Assembly: GCA_001725325.1 (NCBI GenBank)
Contig: MEFY01000001.1
Coordinates: 186,001-250,000 of the forward strand
Length of the DNA: 64,000 nucleotides
Direction: 5' to 3'
DNA from: Leifsonia sp. SCN 70-46
Lineage (GTDB): Bacteria; Actinomycetota; Actinomycetes; Actinomycetales; Microbacteriaceae
Shown here piece by piece: positions 47,768 through 55,518 of this stretch. The notes beneath the pieces were generated by a model. It worked only from the letters and a program-made list of their open reading frames with translations, ran no database searches and was not told the DNA's origin. The translations under genes were made by a program, and so were the position numbers. The stretch's first letter is position 1; every line of letters begins with the position of its first letter.

Positions 47768-48589
47768 ATGACCGCCACGTTCCTCGTCGTCCCGCAGTGG
47801 CAGGGGTCCGCGTCCGCGCGGGCGATGCGGCTCGTCGACGGCGCGGAGGCCATCCGCGGCGATCTGCCGGCGTCGTCGACGCGCTCCGTCGAGATCCCGC
47901 TCGAGGCCGGTGACGCGGAGGGCAGCGGCGTCAACCGCCTGAGCTCGATAGTGATCGTGCGCGACCGCCTCGCCGACGAGCTCACGCGCGTGACCGGCGC
48001 CGCCATCACGATCGGCGGCGACTGCAGCGTGGAGCTCGCGGCGATCGCGCACGTCGCGGGGGGCGCGCCCGCGATCGTGTGGTTCGACGCGCATCCCGAC
48101 CTCAACACCCCCGAGTCGAGCCCCTCGCACGCGTTCACGGGGATGGTCCTGCGCACGCTGCTCGGCGAGGGCCCCGAGGCCCTCGTCCCGGCCGTGCCGC
48201 TGCCCGCCGAGCGGGTCGTGCTCGCCGGCACCCGGTCGTTCGACCCCGACGAGGACGCCGTCATCGCGCAGCGGGGCATCCCCGTCATCGCCGCCGACGC
48301 CGTGTCGCCCGAGTCGGTCGTCGCGGCGGTCGAGGCCACGGGCGCGACGAGCGTCTACGTGCACATCGACCTCGACGTGCTCGACCCCGCGGACATCTCT
48401 GGGCTCGGGTCGCCCGAGCCGTTCGGGGTGCGGGCCTCGACGCTCGTCGATACCGTGCGCGCGCTCGGTGCGCGCTTCACGCTCGTGGGCGCGGGCATCA
48501 CGGAGTTCGCCCCGGCATCCCCACAGGACGCCGTCGACGACATGCCCACGATCCTGCGCCTCATCGGGGCTCTGAGCTCAGCGGCCTAG
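47768..48589 (+). CDS. arginase/agmatinase-family protein with His-to-Cys change
   Basis: 273 aa, ureohydrolase fold. DAHPDLN and DLDVLDP supply four of the manganese ligands. The first signature is GGDCSVE, so the usual histidine of GGDHS is cysteine. Such GGDCS variants recur in actinobacteria and may use altered metals or other guanidino/formimino substrates. The substrate is therefore not assigned to arginine or agmatine. An enoyl-CoA hydratase gene follows 18 nt downstream. Confidence 0.85.
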   Translation: MTATFLVVPQWQGSASARAMRLVDGAEAIRGDLPASSTRSVEIPLEAGDAEGSGVNRLSSIVIVRDRLADELTRVTGAAITIGGDCSVELAAIAHVAGGAPAIVWFDAHPDLNTPESSPSHAFTGMVLRTLLGEGPEALVPAVPLPAERVVLAGTRSFDPDEDAVIAQRGIPVIAADAVSPESVVAAVEATGATSVYVHIDLDVLDPADISGLGSPEPFGVRASTLVDTVRALGARFTLVGAGITEFAPASPQDAVDDMPTILRLIGALSSAA

Positions 48590-48594
48590 CGGCA

Positions 48595-48600
48595 TAGTGT
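48595..48600 (+). promoter_or_regulatory. leaderless -10 box TAGTGT for crotonase gene
   Basis: TAGTGT, 7 nt, ATG at 48608. Confidence 0.5.
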
Positions 48601-48607
48601 GGGAAGC

Positions 48608-49411
48608 ATGACCGACGCTCCCCGAATCACCGTCGAACGCGACGGCCACGTGCTGCTCATGGGCTTCAACCGCCCGGAGAAGCGCAACGCCGCAGACCTC
48701 CAGCTGCTGCAGGAGCTCTCGCTCGCCTACGGCGAGCTCGAGCGCGACCCCGAGCTGCGCGCGGGGTTCGTCTTCGCGCACGGCGACCACTTCACGGGCG
48801 GGCTCGACCTCGCCGACGTCGCGCCGCGCATCGGGCCGGACGGCCTCGACATGGTGCCCGAGGGCGGCATCAACCCCTGGCAGGTCAGTGCTCATTCAGG
48901 CGACGTATCGAGTATCGGCAAGCCCGTCGTCATGGCCGTGCAGGGCACGTGCCTCACGCTCGGCATCGAGCTCATGCTCGCGAGCGACGTCGTCGTCGCC
49001 GCCGACTCGACGGTGTTCGGGCAGATCGAGGTCTCCCGCGGCATCCTGCCGTTCGGCGGTGCCACGATCCGCCTCCCGCGCGCGGTGGGCTGGGGCAACG
49101 CCATGCGGTGGATCCTCACGGGAGACACGTTCCCCGTCGAGGAGGCGTACCGCATCGGACTCGTGCAGGAGGTCGTGCCGCACGGCGAGCAGTACGCGCG
49201 CGGGCTCGAGATCGCGCAGCGCATCGCCGCCCAGGCGCCCCTCGCGGTGCAGGCGGCGCTCGCGAACGCGCGGCTCGCGGTGCGCGACGGGGATGCCGCT
49301 GCCGAGGCATCCCTGCAGCCGAACCTCGTGCGGCTCGCCCGCAGCGAGGATGCCGCGATCGGCATGCAGGCCTTCGCGACCCGCCAGCCCGCAGTCTTCA
49401 TCGGAAGGTAG
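48608..49411 (+). CDS. enoyl-CoA hydratase/isomerase family protein
   Basis: 267 aa crotonase fold. FVFAHGDHFTGGLDLAD forms the first part of the oxyanion hole and VQGTCLTLGIELMLASDVVVA the second; FGQIEVSRGILPFGGATIRL is the catalytic-loop region, with glutamate at the position of the first catalytic acid. It should act on acyl-CoA substrates (hydratase or isomerase). ATG at 48608 is set by a leaderless promoter. An FAD oxidoreductase gene lies 5 nt downstream. Confidence 0.92.
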   Translation: MTDAPRITVERDGHVLLMGFNRPEKRNAADLQLLQELSLAYGELERDPELRAGFVFAHGDHFTGGLDLADVAPRIGPDGLDMVPEGGINPWQVSAHSGDVSSIGKPVVMAVQGTCLTLGIELMLASDVVVAADSTVFGQIEVSRGILPFGGATIRLPRAVGWGNAMRWILTGDTFPVEEAYRIGLVQEVVPHGEQYARGLEIAQRIAAQAPLAVQAALANARLAVRDGDAAAEASLQPNLVRLARSEDAAIGMQAFATRQPAVFIGR

Positions 49412-49416
49412 GACCC

Positions 49417-50829
49417 ATGCCCAGCTATGACGTCGTCATCATCGGAGCCGGCGCCGTCGCCGAGAACGTCGCCGACCGCGCGGTGCAGGGCGGCCTCACG
49501 GCCGTGCTCGTCGAGAGCGAGCTCGTGGGCGGCGAGTGCTCGTACTGGGCGTGCATGCCCTCGAAGGCGCTCATCCGCAGCGGCATCGCCCTGCGCGCCG
49601 CGCAGCGCGTGGGCGGTGCGCGCGAGGCCGTGACGGGCGACCTCGACGTCGCGGCCGTGCTCCGCCGGCGCAACGGCTTCACGCACGACTGGGACGACTC
49701 GAGCCAGGTGGACTGGGTGCACGGCGCGGGGATCGAGCTCGTGCGCGGCCACGGCCGGCTGACGGGCGTCAAGGAGGTCACGGTCACGGCGGGCGACGGC
49801 ACCACGACCGTGCTCACCGCCCGGCACGCCGTCGTCGTGAGCACGGGGTCCGACCCGCTCCTGCCCGACATCCCCGGCCTGCTCGACTCGAACCCGTGGA
49901 CCCCGCGCGACGCGACGAGCGCGCAGACGGCCCCCGCGAGCCTCGCGATCATCGGCGGCGGGGTCGTCGCTGTCGAGATGGCCACGGCCTACGCCTCCTT
50001 CGGCACGACGGTCACGATCCTTGCGCGCAGCGGCCTGCTGCAGGGGCAGGAGGACATCGCGTCCGAGGCCGTGACGAAGGGCCTGCGCGACCTCGGCGTC
50101 GACATCCGGACGGCGTCGCCCTCGCGCGTCGAGCGCTCGGAGGACGGCATGGCGGTGACCGTCGGTGACGACATCCTCATCGCCGAGGAGGTGCTCGTCG
50201 CGACGGGCCGCGTGCCGCGCACGTCGGACATCGGCCTCGAGACCGTGGGGCTGGAGCCCGGCGCGTGGCTCGACGTCGACGACACGCTGCTCGTGAAGGG
50301 CTTCGACTGGCTGTACGCGACGGGCGACGTCAACCACCGCGCGCTGCTCACGCACCAGGGCAAGTACCAGGCGCGCGCGGCGGGCGACGTCATCGCGGCG
50401 CGAGCGGCGGGGAGGGCCGTCGACGACGGCCCCTGGGGCGCGCACGTCGCGACCGCCGACCACGCCTCGGTGCCGCAGGTGACCTTCGGGGAGCCCGAGG
50501 TGGCCTCGGTGGGCATGACGTCGCACGCGGCGCGAGAGGCGGGGCGGAACATCCGCGTCGTCGACTATAACCTCGGCTGGGTCGCCGGTGCATCGCTGCA
50601 GGCCGACGACTACGAGGGCACGGCCCGCATGGTCGTCGACGAGGAGCGCGGCGTGATCATCGGCGTGACCTTCGTCGGCCAGGACGTGAGCGAGCTCCTG
50701 CACGCCGCGACGATCGCCGTCGTGGGCGAGGTGCCGATCGAGCGCCTGTGGCACGCGGTGCCCGCCTACCCGACCATGAACGAGGTGTGGCTGAGGCTGC
50801 TCGAGGCCTACGGCCGCCCTAGCGCCTGA
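49417..50829 (+). CDS. NAD(P)/FAD-dependent pyridine-disulfide oxidoreductase
   Basis: 470 aa. FAD-binding VVIIGAGAVAENVADRAV, redox motif GGECSYWACMPSKALI with Cys-x4-Cys, NAD-binding LAIIGGGVVAVEMATAYASF, and FAD-contacting YATGDVNHRALLTHQG. The C-terminal dimer helix reads HAVPAYPTMNEVW, with His and Glu of the catalytic pair farther apart than in lipoamide dehydrogenase. It belongs to the group between lipoyl dehydrogenases and mercuric reductases; substrate uncertain. TAGGACCC before the ATG acts as ribosome-binding site or promoter. Confidence 0.9.
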   Translation: MPSYDVVIIGAGAVAENVADRAVQGGLTAVLVESELVGGECSYWACMPSKALIRSGIALRAAQRVGGAREAVTGDLDVAAVLRRRNGFTHDWDDSSQVDWVHGAGIELVRGHGRLTGVKEVTVTAGDGTTTVLTARHAVVVSTGSDPLLPDIPGLLDSNPWTPRDATSAQTAPASLAIIGGGVVAVEMATAYASFGTTVTILARSGLLQGQEDIASEAVTKGLRDLGVDIRTASPSRVERSEDGMAVTVGDDILIAEEVLVATGRVPRTSDIGLETVGLEPGAWLDVDDTLLVKGFDWLYATGDVNHRALLTHQGKYQARAAGDVIAARAAGRAVDDGPWGAHVATADHASVPQVTFGEPEVASVGMTSHAAREAGRNIRVVDYNLGWVAGASLQADDYEGTARMVVDEERGVIIGVTFVGQDVSELLHAATIAVVGEVPIERLWHAVPAYPTMNEVWLRLLEAYGRPSA

Positions 50830-52042
50830 CCGCCGCGTACACGCCGAGCAGGCTCGCGGCCGCGGCGCCCCACGTGAACCGCTCGGCGTGCGTGCGCGCC
50901 GAGCGGCCGAGGGCCTCGCGGCGCTCGTCGTCCTCGATGAGGAGGGCCATCTCGGTCGCCCAGTAGCGCGGCTCGCGCGTACCGAGCAAGAGCCCGGAGA
51001 CGCCCTCCTGCACCGCCTCGGGAAGCCCGCCGACGCGCGAGGCGAGCACGGGCGTGCCGCACGCGGCCGACTCGAGCGCGACGAGGCCGAACGTCTCGGA
51101 GTACGAGGGCACGAGGGTCAGATGCGCCGCCGAGAGGAGGTCGGCGAGCGCATCCCGCCCTAGCGCGCCCACGAAGCGCACGTCGGCGCCCACGCCCAGC
51201 TCGTCGGCGAGCGCGCGCAGGCGGTCGGCGAAGAGTTCCTGCCCCGGGGTGACCTCGCCCGCGATGACGAGCAGGGGCGCCCAGCCGCGCAGGGCGTGCA
51301 GCTCCGCGAGCGCGCGCACCGCGAGCTCGTGGCCCTTGAGCGGCTGCACGCGGCCGGCCACGACGACGAGCGGCCGGTCCGGCTCGAGGCCGAGGCTCGC
51401 GCGCACGGCGATGTGCGACGCGGGCCCGCGCGGCGAGAACCGCCCCGTGTCGACACCGGGCGGGATGACCCACGTGCGGTCGGCGGGCGCGCCCACATCG
51501 TCGAGCAGCACCGTCGCCTCGGCGGACGACACCGCGACCGTCGCATCGGCCTGGTGCGCGAGGAACATCTCGCTGCGCAGCCGCTGCTCGGGCTCGGCGG
51601 GCTGCCCCTCCCCCGCGAGGGCGTTCTTCATGACGGCGAGGGTGTGGAAGCTCTGCACGAGCGGCCGGTCGAGCTCGATCGCGACGGGCAGGGCCGCGAT
51701 GCCGCTCAGCCAGTAGTGCGCGTGGAGCACGTCGTAGCCGCGCCGGCGCGCGAGCCGGGCGAGCTGCTCGCCGAACTCGTCCGACACCTCGGGCAGGCGC
51801 TCCTTGGGCAGACCGCCGGGCCCCGCCTCGAGCTCGTGGAGCATGATGCCCGGGAACACCGACGACTGCTGCGCCCCCGCCGTCGCGCGCGTGATGAGGT
51901 CGACCTCGACGCCGCGCAGCGCGAGCTCCGTGGCGAGCCCGAGGGTCGTGACGTTGAGCCCGCCCGCGTCCGCGGTGCCGGGCGGGGCCGCCGGCGAGGT
52001 GTGCATCGCGATCATCGCCACGCGCTCGACAGCCACCGTCAT
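50819..52042 (-). CDS. GT4 glycosyltransferase (MshA-like)
   Basis: 407 aa, GT-B fold. The N-terminus VAMIAMHTSPAAPPGTADAG resembles MshA, the D-inositol-3-phosphate GlcNAc-transferase of mycothiol synthesis, as does HYWLSGI. The C-terminal SYSETFGLVALESAACG carries the EX7E donor site. Similarity is good but not decisive, and sucrose-phosphate-synthase-like and other GT4 enzymes share these features. ATG at 52042 is leaderless. No other mycothiol gene is adjacent. Confidence 0.88.
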   Translation of the reverse strand: MTVAVERVAMIAMHTSPAAPPGTADAGGLNVTTLGLATELALRGVEVDLITRATAGAQQSSVFPGIMLHELEAGPGGLPKERLPEVSDEFGEQLARLARRRGYDVLHAHYWLSGIAALPVAIELDRPLVQSFHTLAVMKNALAGEGQPAEPEQRLRSEMFLAHQADATVAVSSAEATVLLDDVGAPADRTWVIPPGVDTGRFSPRGPASHIAVRASLGLEPDRPLVVVAGRVQPLKGHELAVRALAELHALRGWAPLLVIAGEVTPGQELFADRLRALADELGVGADVRFVGALGRDALADLLSAAHLTLVPSYSETFGLVALESAACGTPVLASRVGGLPEAVQEGVSGLLLGTREPRYWATEMALLIEDDERREALGRSARTHAERFTWGAAAASLLGVYAAVRR

Positions 52043-52048
52043 GCTGCC

Positions 52049-52054
52049 ACTGTA
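52049..52054 (-). promoter_or_regulatory. leaderless -10 box TACAGT (divergent pair)
   Basis: TACAGT, 6 nt, ATG at 52042 on the minus strand. It shares bases 52053-52054 with the opposing TATTCT box. Confidence 0.55.
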
Positions 52055-52058
52055 TTCT
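52053..52058 (+). promoter_or_regulatory. leaderless -10 box TATTCT (divergent pair)
   Basis: TATTCT, 6 nt, ATG at 52065. With the opposite box it leaves only 22 bp between two start codons. Confidence 0.55.
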
Positions 52059-52064
52059 GCGGGT

Positions 52065-52475
52065 ATGGCCAAGACCCCCGCGCGACGTCGCACGCTCGGG
52101 CGCAGGTTCCGCTGGGTGCGGCCCGTGGTGCTCTCCCCCGTCGTCGCCCGGCCGGGCTACTGGTTCGCGACCGCGTGCGCCGTCGTCTACGGCGGCATCC
52201 TCAGCGGCTTCCGCCTGCGCCGCGAGGGCGGGCTCATCGTCGCGCCCCACCTGCCCCGATGGGCCTACGGCCGCGGCGGCACGACGGTCGGCGCCGTCTA
52301 CCTGACGACCGACAACATCACGCCCGCCATCCTCGAGCACGAGGCCGTGCACCGGGCCCAGTGGCGGCGCTACGGCATGGCCTTCCTGCCGCTCTACGTC
52401 GAGGCGGGGCAGGATGCCCGCCGCAACCGCTTCGAGATCGAGGCGGGCCTCACGAAGGGCGGGTACGGACGATGA
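52065..52475 (+). CDS. small HExxH-motif protein of unknown function
   Basis: 136 aa. An Arg-rich N-terminus is followed by a hydrophobic stretch (WFATACAVVYGGIL, about residues 33-46) and TPAILEHEAVHRAQWRRYG, an HExxH motif as in zinc peptidases. The segment after it (FLPLYVEAGQDARRNRFEIE) offers a glutamate as a third ligand. It could be a small membrane metallopeptidase-like protein; activity is unproven. It overlaps the SDR gene by ATGA and is divergent from the glycosyltransferase. Confidence 0.82.
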   Translation: MAKTPARRRTLGRRFRWVRPVVLSPVVARPGYWFATACAVVYGGILSGFRLRREGGLIVAPHLPRWAYGRGGTTVGAVYLTTDNITPAILEHEAVHRAQWRRYGMAFLPLYVEAGQDARRNRFEIEAGLTKGGYGR

Positions 52476-53275
52476 CGAAGACCGCGATCATCACGGGCGC
52501 GAGCTCGGGCATCGGGGCCAACGCGGCGGGCCGCCTCGCGGCGGCGGGCTGGGACGTGGCCGTCGTCGGTCGCAACCCCGAGCGCACACGGGCGGTCGCG
52601 GAGGAGGTCGGGGGCACGGCGTTCCTCGCGGACTACGACCGGCTCGACGATGTGCGCGCGCTCGCGGCATCGCTGCTCGACCGCTACGACGGCATCGACG
52701 TGCTCGCGAACAACGCGGGCGGGCTCATCCACGCGCGCGGGGTCTCGGCCGACGGCCACGAGCGCACGCTGCAGCACAACCACCTCGCGCCGTTCCTGCT
52801 CACGAACCTCCTGCTCCCGAGGCTCGCGGAGGCCCGCATCATCGGCACGGCGAGCGTCGCGAACCTGTTCGGCAGCCTGCGCCTCGACGACCTCGAGTGG
52901 CGCCGCCGGCCCTGGCAGGGCGGATGGCGCGCCTACGGCACCTCGAAGATCGCCACGATCCTGTTCACGCAGTCGCTCGCGCAGCGCGGCTTCGAGGCGT
53001 ACGCGTTCCACCCGGGCTATGTCGCGACGAGCTTCGGCGTCGACTCGCCGCTCGTGAGGTTCGCCAACTTCGTGTCGGGAAACCGGCTGGGCATCTCCGC
53101 CGAGCAGGGCGCGACACCCCTCGTGCACCTCGCGACGGCGACCGAGACGGGCGTGCCGAGCGGCACCTACTTCGACGGCCTCAAGCCGTTCGGGCGCATC
53201 GACGGCAGCGCGAAGAAGCCCGGCGTCGCCGAGGCGCTGTGGGCCGAGAGCGCGCGGCTGGTCAGTCTGACGTGA
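52472..53275 (+). CDS. short-chain dehydrogenase/reductase
   Basis: 267 aa. TAIITGASSGIGANAAGRL is the TGxxxGIG cofactor motif, VLANNAGG the NNAG motif, and the YxxxK pair is in GWRAYGTSKIATILFTQSL with an upstream Ser in GTASVANLFG. It resembles retinol-dehydrogenase-like SDRs that use NADP. Its 3' end overlaps the convergent SIP gene by 14 nt. Substrate unknown. Confidence 0.93.
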   Translation: MTKTAIITGASSGIGANAAGRLAAAGWDVAVVGRNPERTRAVAEEVGGTAFLADYDRLDDVRALAASLLDRYDGIDVLANNAGGLIHARGVSADGHERTLQHNHLAPFLLTNLLLPRLAEARIIGTASVANLFGSLRLDDLEWRRRPWQGGWRAYGTSKIATILFTQSLAQRGFEAYAFHPGYVATSFGVDSPLVRFANFVSGNRLGISAEQGATPLVHLATATETGVPSGTYFDGLKPFGRIDGSAKKPGVAEALWAESARLVSLT

Positions 53276-53612
53276 GCAGGCGGGCGGGGCCGTCGCCCTG
53301 CCACGAGTAGACGCTGCTCGAGCCGAACGCGCTCACGGGCAGCATCTCGGCGAGCCACGCGTCGAGCGAGCGGCGCAGCGCCTGGCCGCGGTCGCGCACG
53401 AGCCAGCTGACCGAGAACCGGCCGGGGGCCGCGAGCTGCTCGATGTCGTCCTCCGACTGCACCTCGACGAAGACCTGGCCGCGCGCCGACGAGGGCAGGG
53501 TGGCGAGGATCAGCCGGATGGTCTCGACGCACGCCTCGTTGCCGGCCAGCAGGAGCCGGTCGGCGTCGGCGGGCGGGTTCCACGCGACGGAGGAGGAGGT
53601 GACGGGTGACAT
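53262..53612 (-). CDS. stand-alone SIP-domain protein
   Basis: 116 aa, corresponding to the C-terminal NAD(P)H-binding domain of siderophore-interacting (ViuB-like) ferric reductases: DRLLLAGNEACVETIRLILA, VEVQSEDDIEQLAAPG and AWLAEMLPVSAFGSSSVYSW. The FAD-binding N-terminal half is absent, and no such half lies nearby, so it may work with a separate partner or merely bind nucleotide. An iron box overlaps its promoter, consistent with iron-dependent repression. Confidence 0.88.
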   Translation of the reverse strand: MSPVTSSSVAWNPPADADRLLLAGNEACVETIRLILATLPSSARGQVFVEVQSEDDIEQLAAPGRFSVSWLVRDRGQALRRSLDAWLAEMLPVSAFGSSSVYSWQGDGPARLLTSD

Positions 53613-53621
53613 TGCCCTCCC

Positions 53622-53643
53622 AGTATAGGCATGCCTTACCTAA
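53622..53643 (-). promoter_or_regulatory. DtxR/IdeR-like iron box over -10 TATACT
   Basis: Read on the minus strand, TTAGGTAAGGCATGCCTAT (53643-53625) matches the 19-bp DtxR/IdeR consensus TTAGGTTAGGCTAACCTAA at 14 positions and has a 10-bp palindromic centre. It overlaps the -10 TATACT (53627-53622), which lies 9 nt before the ATG of the SIP gene. Iron-loaded repressor would block the promoter. Confidence 0.7.
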
Positions 53644-53660
53644 TACAAACAGGGCCCGGG

Positions 53661-55067
53661 CTACCACTGGGTGGGATGACGACGCCCCCAGCCCAGCCGA
53701 CGCTCGAGCTGTGCGCCCAGCGCGAGCAGGGTGTGCTCGCCTCCGGGCCTGCCGATGAGCTGCACGCCCATCGGCAGCCCCTCCTCCGTCTGCGCGACCG
53801 GGAGCGTGATGGCGGGCAGGCCGCTCACGTTCACGAAGCTCGTCCAGGGCGAGTACTGGCACTGCTGCTCGAAGTTGCGCTCGGCATCCTCGGCGTCGAA
53901 CCAGCCGACGGGCCGCGGGGTGAGCGCGAGCGTGGGCGTCATGACGACGTCGTAGGCCGCGAACTGGCGGATGACGCTGCGCTCGTACACCGCGAGCGCG
54001 CGCAGGGCGTCCGCGAGCCCCTGCGCGCCGAGCGCCCGGCCGCGGTCGATGAGCCACCGCGTGAGGGGCTCGACGAGGGCGAGCCGCTCCCCCTCCGCGG
54101 GGATGCCGACGGCGCTCGCCTGCCAGATCGTGCGGAACGCCGGCCCGTAGCTGTCGTCGGGCTCGAGCGCGTGCTCCTCGACGCCGTGACCGAGGGCGTC
54201 GAGCTCCCGGCGGGCGAGGTCGAGGGCGGCGGACGCCTCGGCGGACACCCGGATGTCGTAGTGCGCGTCCCACGGCGACGTCGTCATGACCCCGACCTGG
54301 AAGCGCCCCTCGCCGCGCACGGCAGCGTTGAGGTAGGCCCCGCCGTCCCACCTGGGCGGGGCGGTGGCCCACGGCGACGGCCCGTCGAGCGCGTCGAGCA
54401 GGAGCGCCGCGTCGGCGACCGTGCGCGCGAGGGGGCCGACGGCGACGAGCCCCGCGAGCGAGAGGAAGCCGGAGCCCGCGGGCACGCGCCCGCGCGAGGG
54501 CTTGAGCCCCACGAGGCCGGTGGCCGCCGCGGGGATGCGGATGGACCCTCCCCCGTCGGAGCCGGGCGCCACGGGCAGCAGGCCCGCGGCGACCGCCGTC
54601 GCGGCGCCGCCGCTCGAGCCGCCCGCGCCCCGGGCCGGATCCCACGGCGTGCGCGCGGGCGGGGCCACGAGCGACTCGGTGTAGCCCGCGAGGCCGAACT
54701 CCGGGGCGTTCGTCTTGCCGAGGCTCACGGCGCCCGCGGCGTCGAGGGCGAGCACGATCTCGTCGGACTGCTCGGGCACGTGGTGCTCGAAGAGGCGGGA
54801 CCCCATGGTCGTGCGCACGCCGGCGCGGCGCCACAGGTCCTTGTCGCCCAGCGGCAGGCCCCACAGCGGCGCGGCCTTCGGCACGTGCTGCTCGACGTGG
54901 CGGGCGCGCTCGAGCGCCGCATCCCTCGTCACCGTCGTGAAGGCCCCGAGGGCACCGTCGAGCCGTTCGATGCGGTCGAGGTAGTGGGTCGCGAGCTCCG
55001 TGGGCGTGATGTCGCCGCGCCGCAGCTGGTAGAGCTGCACCTGCGCCGTGAACTCGTGCAGCTCCAT
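53661..55067 (-). CDS. amidase (amidase signature family)
   Basis: 468 aa. Triad: lysine in GLPLGDKDLWR, cis-serine in GSDGGGSIRIPAAAT, nucleophile in the preceding GGSSGGAATAVAAG region. It hydrolyses amides and is not GatA of the tRNA transamidation complex as no gatB/gatC is adjacent. ATG at 55067 follows TAAGAT by 6 nt (leaderless). It is divergent from the GntR-ABC operon. Substrate unknown. Confidence 0.93.
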   Translation of the reverse strand: MELHEFTAQVQLYQLRRGDITPTELATHYLDRIERLDGALGAFTTVTRDAALERARHVEQHVPKAAPLWGLPLGDKDLWRRAGVRTTMGSRLFEHHVPEQSDEIVLALDAAGAVSLGKTNAPEFGLAGYTESLVAPPARTPWDPARGAGGSSGGAATAVAAGLLPVAPGSDGGGSIRIPAAATGLVGLKPSRGRVPAGSGFLSLAGLVAVGPLARTVADAALLLDALDGPSPWATAPPRWDGGAYLNAAVRGEGRFQVGVMTTSPWDAHYDIRVSAEASAALDLARRELDALGHGVEEHALEPDDSYGPAFRTIWQASAVGIPAEGERLALVEPLTRWLIDRGRALGAQGLADALRALAVYERSVIRQFAAYDVVMTPTLALTPRPVGWFDAEDAERNFEQQCQYSPWTSFVNVSGLPAITLPVAQTEEGLPMGVQLIGRPGGEHTLLALGAQLERRLGWGRRHPTQW

Positions 55068-55073
55068 GGCTCG

Positions 55074-55079
55074 ATCTTA
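55074..55079 (-). promoter_or_regulatory. leaderless -10 box TAAGAT for amidase
   Basis: TAAGAT, 6 nt, ATG at 55067 on the minus strand. Confidence 0.5.
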
Positions 55080-55083
55080 AGAC

Positions 55084-55132
55084 TTGACACGGGAGTTCAG
55101 ACCTGCTTGGTTAGTTACTGAACCAACTAACC
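55084..55132 (+). promoter_or_regulatory. GntR (YtrA-type) promoter and operator
   Basis: A consensus -35 TTGACA at 55084-55089 is followed by GGTTAGTT at 55109-55116 and its exact reverse complement AACTAACC at 55125-55132, an 8-nt spacer. The inverted repeat covers the -10 region and start site of the GntR-ABC operon, consistent with autorepression. A nested GGTT/AACC is also present. Confidence 0.65.
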
Positions 55133-55161
55133 CACCAACCAACCACCGGAAGGAGGTCTCC

Positions 55162-55518
55162 ATGGATGAGGGTCGTCCCATCTTCCTTCAGCTCGCCGAG
55201 CAGATCGAGAACGACATCATCTCCGGCACCCTGCCCGAGGAGACCCAGGTTCCCTCCATCAACGAGTTCGCCGCGTTCTACCGGATCAACCCGGCGACAG
55301 CGCTCAAAGGCGTGACGATGCTCGTCGACGAGGGGGCCCTCTACAAGAAGAGAGGCATCGGCATGTTCGTAGCCGAGGGCGCGCAGGCGCGACTCACCAC
55401 GAAGCGGCGCGAGAAGTTCAGCACCGAGTACGTGACCCCGCTCGTCGCGGAGGCCGCCAAGCTCGGCATCTCGTCGGAGCAGCTGGCCGACATGATCAGA
55501 AAGGCAGGCAAGGCATGA
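55162..55518 (+). CDS. GntR family regulator, YtrA-like
   Basis: 118 aa. The N-terminal winged helix (IFLQLAEQIENDIISGTLPE, then VPSINEFAAFYRINPATALK) is GntR, and the very short effector part is typical of the YtrA subgroup, which is usually linked to ABC transporters. ATG at 55162 follows a strong GGAAGGAGG ribosome-binding site; an upstream in-frame start would run through the operator. Next gene overlaps by ATGA. Confidence 0.93.
   Translation: MDEGRPIFLQLAEQIENDIISGTLPEETQVPSINEFAAFYRINPATALKGVTMLVDEGALYKKRGIGMFVAEGAQARLTTKRREKFSTEYVTPLVAEAAKLGISSEQLADMIRKAGKA

Noticed and set aside
47768-49411. Histidine-utilisation (hut) cluster around the arginase-like gene
   Set aside because: No hutH, hutU or hutI is present; the crotonase neighbour does not fit.
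50819-52042. Assigning mshA to the glycosyltransferase
   Set aside because: Motifs resemble MshA but no other mycothiol gene is near and related GT4 enzymes share them.
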